A stretch of DNA of 64,000 nt from Fredinandcohnia onubensis (GTDB taxonomy: Bacteria > Bacillota > Bacilli > Bacillales > Bacillaceae_L): contig NZ_NSEA01000014.1 in NCBI RefSeq assembly GCF_002734285.1, positions 1-64,000 on the forward strand, given 5' to 3'. Position 1 is the stretch's first letter; each line of letters starts with the position of its first letter. The notes under the pieces were generated by a model. It had not been told where the DNA came from, did not search any database, and saw nothing but the letters and a program-made list of their open reading frames with translations. The translations under genes and the position numbers were made by a program. Of the stretch, positions 17,273-26,815 are shown piece after piece.

Positions 17273-18838
17273 TTACCATATTACCTTCCAATTTTCATCA
17301 ACAGTGGCTTCAATTGTCCCTCTTTTAAGGATATAATCTGCGATTAGCTCGGACATATCGAGTGGAATATCTTTAATAACTGGCTTATCCTTAAACATCA
17401 CATATTCTCCGCCACCACCTGCACGGTAGTTGTTCATGACCACATCATACTCAGCTTCTGGCTGAATGGGTTCACCCTTAAAGATTAACTGTACGACTCG
17501 CTCTCCAATCGGCTTTGAAATATCGATTATATATTCAATACCCTCCCACATATCATAATTGTAATGCTGTGGCTTTGGTGTTGTGAAGGTCGGATTGACT
17601 GCTGCCTTCCCATTATCAAGGATAAAATAACTTGCACTTCTTTCTAGTGCCGCCTTCATGTCCTCCCCTGTTATCCGAATGACCGTTAATGTGTTTGGGT
17701 AAATATAATTAGATACCACATCTCTCATCGTTATATTTGATGGAAAACCTTTCGTTATATTATTAAAAAGAGCTGTATTGGAAATCGATACCTTGGCAAC
17801 ATCCATTTGCACCTTATTAATAAATTCAACAAGCGCATTATCCTTTAAGCGTGCTTTTAATGGATCATCAATTGTCATATTTCCGATAACCCGGCCAATT
17901 GGTTTATCCAACCATTCTTGTGTCGCAGCCTCATATTCGTTTACTAGTTCAATTGAACCTTCGTCTTCTTTTTTATCTTCTACTAAAATAAGTTCAGGCT
18001 TAGATTCTGAAATGGTCCACTTATCCTCTTTTTTTGTAAGAGTTAGAGTGACTTTACCAATTGCCTGTCCATTAAAGCTTGGCTGAACAATCGGTATGCC
18101 ATTTACTTTCCTGGCAAGAGAACGATGTTGATGGCCAGTTAATAAAACGTCAATCCCCTCAATCTCTTTACAAATTCGGTACCCCTGATTTTCTCCAGTT
18201 TGCTTTTCGGTTGGTTCACCGGTTTCCAAATCTGCTTCAAAGCCACCGTGGTAGGAAACAATCATCAGATCTGGCTTTTCATCTTTACGAATTTTCTCCA
18301 CCCAATTTTTCGTTGTTTCGAATGCATCATTAAAAGTTAAACCTTTAATGTGCTCCGGATTCTCCCAATTCGGAATGTAGTGAGTGGTTACACCCAGAAT
18401 CACAGCCTTTATTCCTTCCTCAAGCTCAACCATGATATATGGCTTTCCAACAAATGGCTCTCCTTTTTCATTTACTATATTTGCAGAAAGCCATGGAAAA
18501 GTTGATTCTTTTATTGCCTGCTGTAAAACATCGATTCCATAATTGAATTCATGATTCCCAACTACAGCTGCATCATATTTTAAATCATTCAATATTTTAA
18601 TCACTGGATTTTGTTTATGACGACTTGAACGTACATAATGATAAGATAAAGGTGTTCCTTGGATTAAATCTCCATTATCAATAACGATGGTATTCTTATT
18701 ACGACTTCTCTCTTCTTTAATAACAGTCGCAATCTTTGTAAGTCCAAGTCCAACAGGCTCATTGTTCCCATAGTTAATTGGAAAAATATTGCCGTGTACA
18801 TCACTCGTTTCAAGAATTGTAATTGATATCGATCTCAT
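17273..18838 (-). CDS. Metallophosphatase / 5'-nucleotidase family protein
   Basis: A 521-aa two-domain enzyme. The N-terminal calcineurin-like phosphoesterase has ETSDVHGN (residues 10-17), DNGDLIQGTPLS (about 55-66), GNHEFNYG (about 97-104) and a later GHQHRS, which supply the dinuclear metal ligands. The C-terminal 5'-nucleotidase domain includes RAGGGGEY near residue 475. No signal peptide is seen, unlike secreted family members such as YfkN, so it should be cytoplasmic. Substrates could be nucleoside monophosphates, cyclic nucleotides or nucleotide sugars. It is monocistronic and convergent with motAB. Confidence 0.88.
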   Translation of the reverse strand: MRSISITILETSDVHGNIFPINYGNNEPVGLGLTKIATVIKEERSRNKNTIVIDNGDLIQGTPLSYHYVRSSRHKQNPVIKILNDLKYDAAVVGNHEFNYGIDVLQQAIKESTFPWLSANIVNEKGEPFVGKPYIMVELEEGIKAVILGVTTHYIPNWENPEHIKGLTFNDAFETTKNWVEKIRKDEKPDLMIVSYHGGFEADLETGEPTEKQTGENQGYRICKEIEGIDVLLTGHQHRSLARKVNGIPIVQPSFNGQAIGKVTLTLTKKEDKWTISESKPELILVEDKKEDEGSIELVNEYEAATQEWLDKPIGRVIGNMTIDDPLKARLKDNALVEFINKVQMDVAKVSISNTALFNNITKGFPSNITMRDVVSNYIYPNTLTVIRITGEDMKAALERSASYFILDNGKAAVNPTFTTPKPQHYNYDMWEGIEYIIDISKPIGERVVQLIFKGEPIQPEAEYDVVMNNYRAGGGGEYVMFKDKPVIKDIPLDMSELIADYILKRGTIEATVDENWKVIW

Positions 18839-19054
18839 TTTTTGTTACCTCTTTTGTATAGGGTCAATTTTAGTATACATAATTTTACCAATTTCGGGGT
18901 TAAGAATTATATTCTTTTAACATTAGAGTTTTTCCATTCACTCCTAAATAATGTAACAATAGACCGAAATTGATTGTTTTTGTCGAAATTTTATATGTTT
19001 CTCTTTGTCATTTTGATATAATATTTTTACAGGAAAATGGCAAGGAGAATGTGT

Positions 19055-20560
19055 TTGAGAATAAAATCGAATGTTCTAAAAAATATTCTTGTATATCTAA
19101 TAATTGTAATCTTACCTACCACAATTGGTAGTATTTTATTTGCGAATTATCATTATAATACGGCTATAATTAATCAAACTGCCGAAACAAAAGAGATGGT
19201 AAACTTTCAATCTAGCTATATTGATCGATTTATTGGAGAAGCAATAGCCAGCACCGAAACGCTTGGAATTGTCTTTGAAAACAAGAATAGTAATGAAGAG
19301 ATTAAGAACATGTTACATTCAATTCATAAAAAGGATGATCGCTTTTCTGGACTATATTGGGTAAACCCAAACGGTGATATACTTGTGTCTACTCTCGACT
19401 TAGATAAAAAAGTGAACATTTCCTATCGCGAATATTTCCAACAGGCCCTTCAAACAAAAAGGACCGTCATCTCACCAGCCCATAAAGGAGTTATAACAGG
19501 GAGATTTGTTGTTACAATTGCCACACCCGTTTTAAAATCTAATGAAGTTAAAGGTGTTGTACTCTTTAGCTTACGCTTAGATTATTTAGAAAACGTATTG
19601 AAGGTTCTTGCACCGGATGAAATTTTAAGAGTCGTAGACCCAACTGGTCAGGAATTAATTACCACTAATTTAAATTCACATTCACTTGATAGCGATATCA
19701 TTCGTACAGAGCTTACTAATGTGAACTGGACAGTTGAAGCATGGCCTCGAACAACATTAACCAATAAAAAAATATTTATTTTAAACTCAGTTATTTTTAG
19801 TGGTATTTTATTAATCCTTACTCATATTCTATTTCTTCTTGGAAAATATCTTCTTCTCAGACGCCAAACCATTCGTGAACGAGAGGAAAATGAGTTACAG
19901 AAATTAGAATTAGTCGGGACATTAGCCGCTAGTAGCGCCCACGAAATTAAAAACCCTTTAACTGGGGTAAAAGGACTCATTCAATTATTAAGTGAAAAAC
20001 ATAAGGATCCGAACGATCAATTTTATTTTTCGGTGATTCAGCAAGAGATTACAAGAATCAATGATATTGTCAATGAGTTCTTGATTCTTGGAAAACCTAC
20101 TGCTGATAAACGAAAAAGCTATGATATGAATGATATTGTGAAAGAAGTCCAACCCATTATACAATCTGAAACAAACCTATATAATGTGGAATTTGATTTA
20201 CAGTTTTCTGAAACGCCACTGTACATCATGTGCTCAAATGATAATATTAAACAGGTTGTTTTAAATCTATCCAAAAATGCAATTGAATCAATGCAAGCAG
20301 ATGGTGGCAAACTGACAATTTCGATCCAAAAAGAGGGACAGTCTTGTCTATTGTCAATCACTGATACAGGTGTCGGCATCCCAAAACATATCCTTTCAAA
20401 AGTGTATACTCCATTTTTCACCAATAAGGATACTGGAACTGGGCTTGGTCTCGTGATTTGTAAAAGAATTGTCAATATGTATAATGGAACTATTAACATT
20501 GAGAGTGTGGAAGGTAAAGGTACAACAGTTCAAGTATACTTACCTCTACACGAAGATTAA
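19055..20560 (+). CDS. kinD: KinD-like sensor histidine kinase of the sporulation phosphorelay
   Basis: About 501 aa. A first membrane helix (about residues 8-30), an extracytoplasmic PDC/dCache-like sensor (about 35-235), a second helix (about 240-262), then HisKA (SSAHEIKNPLTGVKGLIQLL, phospho-acceptor His) and HATPase domains (NLSKNAIES, DTGVGIP, GTGLGL). Length, topology and position between motAB and spo0E match B. subtilis KinD (506 aa), which feeds phosphate towards Spo0F/Spo0A in response to extracellular cues and matrix. The start is TTG 19055, seven bases after AAGGAG; the in-frame ATG at 19049 is too close to that site. No response regulator is adjacent, as usual for phosphorelay kinases. 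Confidence 0.85.
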   Translation: MRIKSNVLKNILVYLIIVILPTTIGSILFANYHYNTAIINQTAETKEMVNFQSSYIDRFIGEAIASTETLGIVFENKNSNEEIKNMLHSIHKKDDRFSGLYWVNPNGDILVSTLDLDKKVNISYREYFQQALQTKRTVISPAHKGVITGRFVVTIATPVLKSNEVKGVVLFSLRLDYLENVLKVLAPDEILRVVDPTGQELITTNLNSHSLDSDIIRTELTNVNWTVEAWPRTTLTNKKIFILNSVIFSGILLILTHILFLLGKYLLLRRQTIREREENELQKLELVGTLAASSAHEIKNPLTGVKGLIQLLSEKHKDPNDQFYFSVIQQEITRINDIVNEFLILGKPTADKRKSYDMNDIVKEVQPIIQSETNLYNVEFDLQFSETPLYIMCSNDNIKQVVLNLSKNAIESMQADGGKLTISIQKEGQSCLLSITDTGVGIPKHILSKVYTPFFTNKDTGTGLGLVICKRIVNMYNGTINIESVEGKGTTVQVYLPLHED

Positions 20561-20593
20561 AAACAAACCCACTTTTTCGAAAGTGGGTTTGTT
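20561..20593 (+). terminator. Intrinsic terminator, bidirectional
   Basis: AACAAACCCACTTT paired with AAAGTGGGTTTGTT, four-base loop, between the convergent kinase and aldo/keto reductase genes. Confidence 0.88.
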
Positions 20594-20606
20594 GATGCTT
20601 ATGGGA

Positions 20607-21554
20607 CTATACAGTCAAAATCGATTCGATTCTCTTAATCTCTTCAAATCCAAGCACAAGGTCAGAAGCTTTGGCATTTGCTTCAATCTGCTCAGGATTT
20701 GTCGCCCCGACAAGTGTACTCGCAATATTGTGTTGTCTTAAAATCCAAGACAGAGCTAATTCTGGCAGGGTAACACCTAGTTCTGTTGCAAATTCTTCGA
20801 GACGATCTAATTTAGTTGAAACAATTCCATTAATAATATTTTTCACCCATGTATTTACCTGAGAGTTTGCTCCTCTGCTACCAGTTGGAATCGTACCTCC
20901 TCTATACTTGCCTGTTAATACCCCTTGGGCAAGCGGTGAATATACAACCTGAGAAATTCCATTTTTCTCACAAACTGGTATAATCTCATCCTCGATGTCA
21001 CGATGGAGCATATTGTATTGAGGTTGATTCACAATAATCCGATCTAATAAATACTTATCTGCAATGGCTACAGCTTCCTGGATTTGAGCTGCACTCCATT
21101 CACTTACACCCACATAAAGAATTTTTCCTTGCCTAATTAAATCGTCAATTGCTCGTAGTGTCTCATCCAGAGGAGTATCTTCATCATAGCGGTGACAGTA
21201 AAACACATCCACATAGTCTAGTTCCATGCGTTTTAAACTCGCATTAACTTGTTCGATTACGTGTTTCCTTGATAAGCCCCTATCGTTTGGACCATCACCC
21301 ATCGGACCATATGCTTTTGTTGCGATAACATAAGATTCACGCGGGTATTCTTTTAACGCACTTGCTACGATTCGCTCTGCTTCCCCTCGCTCATACACAT
21401 TTGCCGAATCAAAAAAATTTATTCCAAGTTCATATGCTTTATGAACGGTTTTCGTCGCCATTGATACATCTACTGTTTTTCCAAAAGTTAGCCAACTACC
21501 CAAACTAATTTCACTAACTTTAAGACCAGAACGTCCTAATCTTCTGTATTTCAT
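20607..21554 (-). CDS. Aldo/keto reductase family protein
   Basis: A 315-aa cytoplasmic NADPH-dependent oxidoreductase of the TIM-barrel aldo/keto reductase family, closest in style to the voltage-gated-channel beta-subunit-like group (YccK/YhdN type). The catalytic tetrad is visible: Asp and Tyr in FFDSANVYERGEAE (about residues 47-60), Lys in VIATKAYG (about 79) and His in VFYCHRYDE (about 121). The C-terminal cofactor loop has LVGATNPEQIEANAKA. The physiological carbonyl substrate cannot be inferred. It is monocistronic, divergent from the Fsr-like transporter by about 230 bp. Confidence 0.9.
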   Translation of the reverse strand: MKYRRLGRSGLKVSEISLGSWLTFGKTVDVSMATKTVHKAYELGINFFDSANVYERGEAERIVASALKEYPRESYVIATKAYGPMGDGPNDRGLSRKHVIEQVNASLKRMELDYVDVFYCHRYDEDTPLDETLRAIDDLIRQGKILYVGVSEWSAAQIQEAVAIADKYLLDRIIVNQPQYNMLHRDIEDEIIPVCEKNGISQVVYSPLAQGVLTGKYRGGTIPTGSRGANSQVNTWVKNIINGIVSTKLDRLEEFATELGVTLPELALSWILRQHNIASTLVGATNPEQIEANAKASDLVLGFEEIKRIESILTV

Positions 21555-21783
21555 GTCATGCCTCCTCCTTCAAGCGAATATTATCTTACTATTAAATTTA
21601 TCAGAAATTTCAAACAAGGTAAAGCAATTGTTCAATGAATAAAATGTTGACTTTTGTCTTGATTTACCTATATTTATTTTGAATTTTCACTTTACAAAAT
21701 TGGAAAAAAGGTTTTTCATAGAGTAAAGGATTATAATGATTAAAATTACTTCATCGGTAAGTAACAAAGGGGAAATAAATAAA

Positions 21784-23019
21784 ATGCTCGCAGCAAAAAC
21801 ACAAGCTACACCTACTGAAAATGACGCGAATAAAACACTTTATGGGATTTTATTTATCATTGGATTTGTCCACATGCTCAATGACTCAATACAGGCGATT
21901 ATTCCAGCGATGTTTCCAATTTTAGAACGATCGATGGGATTAACGTTTACGCAGCTCGGATTAATATCCTTCGCGTTACAAATTGTATCTTCAGTTGCTC
22001 AACCTGTTGTCGGTTGGTATACAGACAAAAAACCAATGCCATTTGCTTTGCCAATTGGACTAACCTCTACTTTTTTTGGAGTTATTGGACTCGCATTTGC
22101 ACCAAACTTTTTAACGATCATTCTTTCTGTATTGTTTATTGGAATAGGTTCAGCTATTTTTCACCCTGAGGGGTCACGTGTAGCCTACATGAGCGCTGGG
22201 AACAGACGCGGATTGGCACAATCGATTTATCAAGTTGGAGGGAATTCAGGGCAAGCCCTTGCACCCGTCATTACCGCTTTAATCCTAGTTCCATTAGGAC
22301 AATTTGGGGCCATTTGGTTTTCGTTAGTTGCAGCACTTGCAGTCGGACTACTAATCTATATTGCAAAATGGTATTCTAAAACGTTAAAAACAGTTGAGCT
22401 TCAAAAGAAAGTAAAAAAGGCCGTTTCAACTGTTCCGCGAAACATGAAAGCTGTAAAATTCGCATTAGTTGTTATCGTGCTATTTGTATTTGCTCGCACA
22501 TGGTACATGTCAAGCATCACAAATTTTTACTCATTTTATGTAATTGAAAAATATGGTTACAGCATTTCACAAGCTCAAATTTTTATTTTCTTATTCCTAG
22601 CTACAGGGGCATTAGGAACATTCTTTGGTGGACCATTGGCTGATAAATTCGGAAAACGGAATGTCATCATTGTTTCCCTTTTAGGTACAGCACCATTAGC
22701 ACTGGTTCTTCCGTTTGTTGGACCACATGTGGCAATCGTACTCGTAACGGTTATCGGGTTTATGCTTTTATCCAGCTTCTCCGTAACTGTTGTATATGCG
22801 CAGGAATTGGTGCCTGGTAAAATCGGAATGATGTCCGGGTTAATTGTTGGCCTCGCCTTCGGTATGGGTGCTATCGGTGGTGTTGGAATTGGTGCCATCA
22901 TCGACGCAATCGGTTTAACACCAACCATCATCATGATGGGCTTCCTTCCATTGTTGGGATTGTTGGCCTTCTTATTACCAACTGATCAAAAGTTAAATGA
23001 ATGGAATAGTGCAGGATAA
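21784..23019 (+). CDS. MFS transporter, fosmidomycin-resistance (Fsr) type
   Basis: A 411-aa, 12-helix major facilitator. The N-terminal helix FIIGFVHMLNDSIQAIIPAMFPIL, the GSAIFHPEGSRVA loop and GLAQSIYQVGGNSGQALAP are characteristic of Fsr exporters. In Gram-negatives these confer fosmidomycin resistance by efflux; the native substrate in bacilli is unknown. I prefer ATG 21784 (AAAGGGGA ten bases upstream), which gives the family's short cytoplasmic start, over ATG 21736, which also has a possible AAAGGA site. A terminator follows, then the 53-bp tandem array. Confidence 0.9.
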   Translation: MLAAKTQATPTENDANKTLYGILFIIGFVHMLNDSIQAIIPAMFPILERSMGLTFTQLGLISFALQIVSSVAQPVVGWYTDKKPMPFALPIGLTSTFFGVIGLAFAPNFLTIILSVLFIGIGSAIFHPEGSRVAYMSAGNRRGLAQSIYQVGGNSGQALAPVITALILVPLGQFGAIWFSLVAALAVGLLIYIAKWYSKTLKTVELQKKVKKAVSTVPRNMKAVKFALVVIVLFVFARTWYMSSITNFYSFYVIEKYGYSISQAQIFIFLFLATGALGTFFGGPLADKFGKRNVIIVSLLGTAPLALVLPFVGPHVAIVLVTVIGFMLLSSFSVTVVYAQELVPGKIGMMSGLIVGLAFGMGAIGGVGIGAIIDAIGLTPTIIMMGFLPLLGLLAFLLPTDQKLNEWNSAG

Positions 23020-23029
23020 CACATTTTTA

Positions 23030-23052
23030 GGGACGCTTCTGGCGTCCTTTTT
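23030..23052 (+). terminator. Intrinsic terminator of the Fsr-like gene
   Basis: GGGACGC paired with GCGTCC, four-base loop, followed by TTTTTTT. Confidence 0.8.
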
Positions 23053-23076
23053 TGTTGCTTGGGGCTTTGGGAGCAT

Positions 23077-23500
23077 GCGGTATACCATTTATCGTTTTAC
23101 GGCTTGATGATATACCGATTACCTCGGTTGCGGTATACCATTTATCGTTTTACGACATGATGATATACCGATTACCTCATTTGCGGTATACCATTTATCG
23201 TTTTACGGTTTGGTGATATATCGATTACTTCATTTGCGGTATAGCATTTATCGTTTTACGATTTGGTGATATATCGATTTCCTCGGTTGCGGTATACCAT
23301 TTATCGTTTTTCGACATGATGCTATACCGATTAGGACGTTTGCGGTATAGCATTTATTGTTTTGCGATTTGATGATATACCGATTACCTCGTTTGCGGTA
23401 TAGCATTTATTGTTTTATGACATGATGCTATATCGATTACCTCATTTGCGGTATACCATTTATCGTTTCTCGGCTCTTCAATATACTGATTACCCCGCTT
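23077..23500. repeat. Tandem hairpin array, 8 units of exactly 53 bp
   Basis: Units start at 23077, 23130, 23183, 23236, 23289, 23342, 23395 and 23448, each opening with GCGGTATA; the last is the most diverged. Each carries arm CGGTATA (unit positions 2-8) and its complement TATACCG (35-41). Hairpins can therefore form within a unit (loop about 26) or across a unit junction (loop about 13). Many units also have a small inner TCGT/ACGA stem. Changes such as TATATCG for TATACCG keep G-T pairing. A 53-bp period is not a multiple of three and no ORF runs through, so the array is not coding. It lies between the convergent Fsr-like and spo0E genes, after the Fsr terminator. Confidence 0.95.
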
Positions 23501-23595
23501 ACGTTTTTTCTCCTCTAACCCCCACCCCATTCAACACACACTTTCTTTGCAAAAAAATAAACAATCCATTTTCATGAATTGTTAAGTAAATTATA

Positions 23596-23856
23596 TTATG
23601 ATTGTGATTTATAGCTGACTTTTTGAAGTGCAAAAAATAACATGACTCTCTTTAAAAACTGACGAAAAAGTGAATGGTTTCGTTCTGCTGATTCTGCTCG
23701 TTGATAGATATTTATAAGTTCATCAAGTTCTTGACTACATTCAATTGTTTCATTACTTGTAAACCCCGTACTATTAGCAATAGTGATCATTTCTTCTCTT
23801 TTTCTATTAATTTCCTCTAATAGTATCTGTTTGTAATCTATACGTCTAGTTTCCAA
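23596..23856 (-). CDS. spo0E: Spo0E family aspartyl-phosphate phosphatase
   Basis: About 86 aa, the size of B. subtilis Spo0E (85 aa). It has the Spo0E-like helical hairpin with the signature SQELDELINIY (near residues 43-53), whose SxxLD core dephosphorylates Spo0A~P and so delays sporulation. I choose TTG at 23856, eight bases after AAGGAG. A GTG at 23877 would give 93 residues but lies before the ribosome site. A palindrome CGTTAGA/TCTAACG at 23879-23896 sits just upstream. Its place between the kinD homologue and the mtn genes matches B. subtilis gene order. Confidence 0.88.
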   Translation of the reverse strand: METRRIDYKQILLEEINRKREEMITIANSTGFTSNETIECSQELDELINIYQRAESAERNHSLFRQFLKRVMLFFALQKVSYKSQS

Positions 23857-24120
23857 AACTTCCACTCCTTTATTCACACGTTAGAAGATTCTAACGCCGC
23901 ATACAACTATCGTATGCCAACCAATACTACCTTTGGTGCATGCTGAGTTGCTATTACTCTATGAATTATTACAAAATCTACTATTTATGTAAATAGATTC
24001 GCAAAAATAGACATTTTTTTCTTAAAAATTTTTACAAATTTGTGTACGAAATCGCTTCCAACCCGTCTTTCAACTTTTTTCGACATCCGAAATAATACAA
24101 GAAACGACATAAATCTCAAT
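23857..24120. other. Non-coding leader/promoter region of spo0E
   Basis: This AT-rich stretch contains the short palindrome at 23879-23896 next to the spo0E start. Otherwise I see no gene, riboswitch or clear promoter. It is presumably the spo0E control region on the minus strand. Confidence 0.4.
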
Positions 24121-24152
24121 AAAAAAAACCTATAGGTATACTCCCATAGGTC
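24121..24152 (-). terminator. Intrinsic terminator of the CBS/ACT gene
   Basis: Read on the minus strand, ACCTAT and ATAGGT arms are followed by a run of seven or more Ts just after the stop codon. Confidence 0.7.
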
Positions 24153-24163
24153 TAAACATTCTC

Positions 24164-24793
24164 TTATTTAATTCGATCGATATGTGTAACACGGAATTCT
24201 TTCGCTTCAAGCTTCCTTTTGATAGCCTGAATCTTTTCCTCTTCAAGTGATCCTGGTAGATTTAGGATGATGCGGCGGAGGTATTTTTCACCATTATCAA
24301 GTGTTAACATGCCATCAATGTTAACGTCACGGATTAGAGATACAAGATCTTTTATCGCACCTTTATGTTCAATCGTAGCTATTGTTAGTGTATATCCGCC
24401 TGTTCGCATTCCAAATGAATCCTCAAGGACATCCATTACATTTGAATGTGTAATAATTCCAAGAAATTCATTCTCGGAGTTAAGCACGGCAATAAATGGC
24501 AAACGGCGAATCGTTAAAAATGTCTTAAAGAAGGAATCCTCATCGTAAACAAAAGCATCCTTGCTCTCGACAACGGTAAGAATACTTGCATTTGCATCTC
24601 CACTTTTTTCATAAAGGTACTCTAAAATGTCGACTTTATAAATTAAACCTTCAAATGTTGTTCCATTTTTTGATAATACCGGGACTGACCGATAGCCTGT
24701 TTCATTTAAAAATTGAAGGGCTTGCTGAACGTTAAAATCGTCGTGACAATATTTCACATCTGATTTCTCGACAAAATTATAGCGAATCTTCAT
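24164..24793 (-). CDS. CBS-pair and ACT domain protein, CbpA-like (possible c-di-AMP binder)
   Basis: A 209-aa cytoplasmic protein. Two CBS motifs occupy about residues 1-125 (SVPVLSKNGTTFEGLIYKVDIL and IAVLNSENEFLGIITHSNVMDVLE). A C-terminal ACT-like domain (about 135-205) starts TLTIATIEHKGAIKDLVSLIRD. This architecture matches Listeria CbpA-type cyclic di-AMP binding proteins and AcuB-like proteins; ligand binding is inferred from family only. I start at ATG 24793, eight bases after GAGGAG; the longer frame begins with GTG directly abutting that site. It is monocistronic between spo0E and mtnD. Confidence 0.75.
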   Translation of the reverse strand: MKIRYNFVEKSDVKYCHDDFNVQQALQFLNETGYRSVPVLSKNGTTFEGLIYKVDILEYLYEKSGDANASILTVVESKDAFVYDEDSFFKTFLTIRRLPFIAVLNSENEFLGIITHSNVMDVLEDSFGMRTGGYTLTIATIEHKGAIKDLVSLIRDVNIDGMLTLDNGEKYLRRIILNLPGSLEEEKIQAIKRKLEAKEFRVTHIDRIK

Positions 24794-24930
24794 AATCTCC
24801 ACTCCTCATACAGTAGAAAGAATTCCCAACTACCTATAGTATATGCAACAAAATATTTCTTTTCCAATGAACAAAAATGTAACATATTTATATTCATATG
24901 TAAAGAATATTCTAAACATTTAGATATAAA

Positions 24931-24958
24931 AAAGAGCCTATGGTAAAACACCATATGC
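24931..24958 (-). terminator. Intrinsic terminator of the mtnWXBD operon
   Basis: On the minus strand a GCATATGG/CCATAGGC stem with a small loop is followed by TTTTTT, 12 bases after the mtnD stop. Confidence 0.8.
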
Positions 24959-24969
24959 CCTAGCTATTC

Positions 24970-25515
24970 CTATTTTGCACCCGTAAAATCTGGGTCTTGG
25001 AATGGGTGAGCTACCCAACCAGCTGCATCAATAAATAATCGCACTGCAACGACTTCACGATCATCCATTAGTGTGAAAAAGTGTGGTGTGTCAACAGGTA
25101 CAGAAATAACATCCCCTGCTTCTAGTTCAACGTCAAAGTAGCCAGTATCTCCACTTCCTTTAATAATAAAAATCCCATGTCCTGCTACAATTGCGCGTAC
25201 TTCATCTTCGGTATGAACATGTACTTGTTCGAATTTCTTAAGAAGTTCATCAAGGTTTGGGGTTGCATCGGATAATGCGATGACATCCCAATTTTGGTAT
25301 CCATTGCGCTCACCAAGTGATTTGATTTCTTTTTCATAAATGGATAGGATTTGTTCTTTTTGCTCATCATTAATTCTGCAATTTCCTCTTAATTCCACTG
25401 GTAGTTTACTAGTGTCCCAGTGCTCATAAAGAACACCTTGTTCTTGTAAAAATGCTGCTACCTTTTCTTGACCCTCTAGTCTTTCACCTGTATTACGTAA
25501 TTTAATATTTGCCAT
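24970..25515 (-). CDS. mtnD: Acireductone dioxygenase MtnD
   Basis: A 181-aa cupin enzyme of methionine salvage. It oxidises 1,2-dihydroxy-5-(methylthio)pent-1-en-3-one to 4-methylthio-2-oxobutyrate and formate (Fe form) or to an off-pathway product (Ni form). Metal ligands are His99, His101 and Glu105 in HVHTEDE, and His145 in DTPHFF. It is the last gene of mtnW-X-B-D, 22 bases after mtnB, with ribosome site GAGGTG. Confidence 0.96.
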   Translation of the reverse strand: MANIKLRNTGERLEGQEKVAAFLQEQGVLYEHWDTSKLPVELRGNCRINDEQKEQILSIYEKEIKSLGERNGYQNWDVIALSDATPNLDELLKKFEQVHVHTEDEVRAIVAGHGIFIIKGSGDTGYFDVELEAGDVISVPVDTPHFFTLMDDREVVAVRLFIDAAGWVAHPFQDPDFTGAK

Positions 25516-25537
25516 TTTTCTTCACCTCGTAAAATTT

Positions 25538-26158
25538 TTATACCCTTAAGGGGGCTAATGCTAATAGTTTTAAATGATAGCTAAAAAGAAACTCATATGC
25601 TTCTAAATGTTTTTTTGCATCAAATGCATTCTTGGCCCAGACAGTGATTCCATGGTTTCGGATCAGAACAGCGCCAAAGTCCCCAGTGACATACTTGCCA
25701 AAATTTCTAGCAAGTGTCGGGATATCAGCATCATTATGGATGATTGGTATTCTGATTTCTGCATCCTCATCCCATAAACCAAGTGCTTTAATAATTTCCT
25801 GTCCCTTGAATACAACCTCACCCCTGTCAGCATATAGTTCAGAAATGACATTGTTATCAACTGTATGGACATGAAGGCTACAGCCTGCATTTGTTTTGTT
25901 ATAGATCTCAACATGCAGAAGTGTTTCTGCTGAGGGCTTCAAGTGAGTAGGAGTAACTGGATAACCTGCACCGTCCACTAGTAAAAAGTCCTCATCCGTT
26001 CGTTTCTTTTTATCCTTACCACTTGCTGTAACGAGAAATGTGATGGGATTGTCGGATACTTTTATAGCAAGATTTCCACTTGTTCCCATAAACCAATCAC
26101 GGGCTGCAAGCTCATCTTTAATATCCGCAAGCTCAGTCCATTGTTTAATTCGAAGCAT
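25538..26158 (-). CDS. mtnB: Methylthioribulose-1-phosphate dehydratase MtnB
   Basis: A 206-aa class II aldolase-fold zinc enzyme that dehydrates methylthioribulose-1-phosphate to the 2,3-diketo compound. Zinc ligands His96 and His98 lie in CSLHVHTVD, with a third histidine in [10 protein letters not shown] near residue 180. The SGNLAIKV segment near residues 27-34 is the family phosphate/substrate loop. Its start overlaps the end of mtnX by 14 bases, so translation is coupled. Confidence 0.95.
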   Translation of the reverse strand: MLRIKQWTELADIKDELAARDWFMGTSGNLAIKVSDNPITFLVTASGKDKKKRTDEDFLLVDGAGYPVTPTHLKPSAETLLHVEIYNKTNAGCSLHVHTVDNNVISELYADRGEVVFKGQEIIKALGLWDEDAEIRIPIIHNDADIPTLARNFGKYVTGDFGAVLIRNHGITVWAKNAFDAKKHLEAYEFLFSYHLKLLALAPLRV

Positions 26159-26813
26159 TTGTCACAACCTCCTTTTTTAGAACCTCAATAACATCAAAAA
26201 AGGAATGGAAGGAAGAATGTTCGATTCCGAGTTCTTCACACTTTTGCCCAAGAAAATCTCTAGCAATGACCTTGTCTCCAAGTTTAGCAGCCTGAAGATC
26301 GGTAATGGAATCACCAATGACAATCTTAAAATCAGCCTCATTTGCAAGCTTTCGAATTAATGTTGGCTTACAACAGCCACACTCGTTTGTACACTCATCA
26401 TCACAAGTGTATGGCCATACAATATTAATTCTTTCATTTGAAAAATCAGATTTGTTACAGTAAATTTGCTCCTTTGGAACAAGTCCTTCGAGTAATGGCT
26501 CTACAAAAAAATCAATCCCACCGCTGACAATGTATAGCGGAATTCCCTCATCTTTTGTAAACGCGACAAATTCCTTAAAGCCATCACGAATTTCAGCGTG
26601 GTTCAGAATATATTCTGTAATTTCTTCTCGCCAAGCTGATGGTAGAAGAGAAAACATATTACTTACACCCTCTCGAATCGGGATTGTTTGAGTGAGAACC
26701 TGATCCTTAATCTCTTCCCAACCAGGCGGTGCAAATCTTTTCATGATGGCTATAATGTTATCTGTATTCGTGATTGTGCCATCAAAATCACAGAAGATAA
26801 TTGGTTTATTCAT
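26145..26813 (-). CDS. mtnX: HK-MTPenyl-1-P phosphatase MtnX
   Basis: A 222-aa HAD-superfamily phosphatase that removes phosphate from 2-hydroxy-3-keto-5-methylthiopentenyl-1-phosphate. The nucleophile motif is FCDFDGTIT with Asp9 and Asp11; [16 protein letters not shown] supplies the third and fourth HAD motifs. A cysteine-rich cap region ([14 protein letters not shown]) is conserved in the family. It starts two bases after mtnW, with GAGGT inside the mtnW end. Confidence 0.94.
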   Translation of the reverse strand: MNKPIIFCDFDGTITNTDNIIAIMKRFAPPGWEEIKDQVLTQTIPIREGVSNMFSLLPSAWREEITEYILNHAEIRDGFKEFVAFTKDEGIPLYIVSGGIDFFVEPLLEGLVPKEQIYCNKSDFSNERINIVWPYTCDDECTNECGCCKPTLIRKLANEADFKIVIGDSITDLQAAKLGDKVIARDFLGQKCEELGIEHSSFHSFFDVIEVLKKEVVTNASN

Positions 26814-26815
26814 TT

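Noticed and set aside
23077-23500. Possible CRISPR array
   Set aside because: The units are contiguous 53-bp repeats without unique spacers, they vary in sequence, and no cas gene is in the window.
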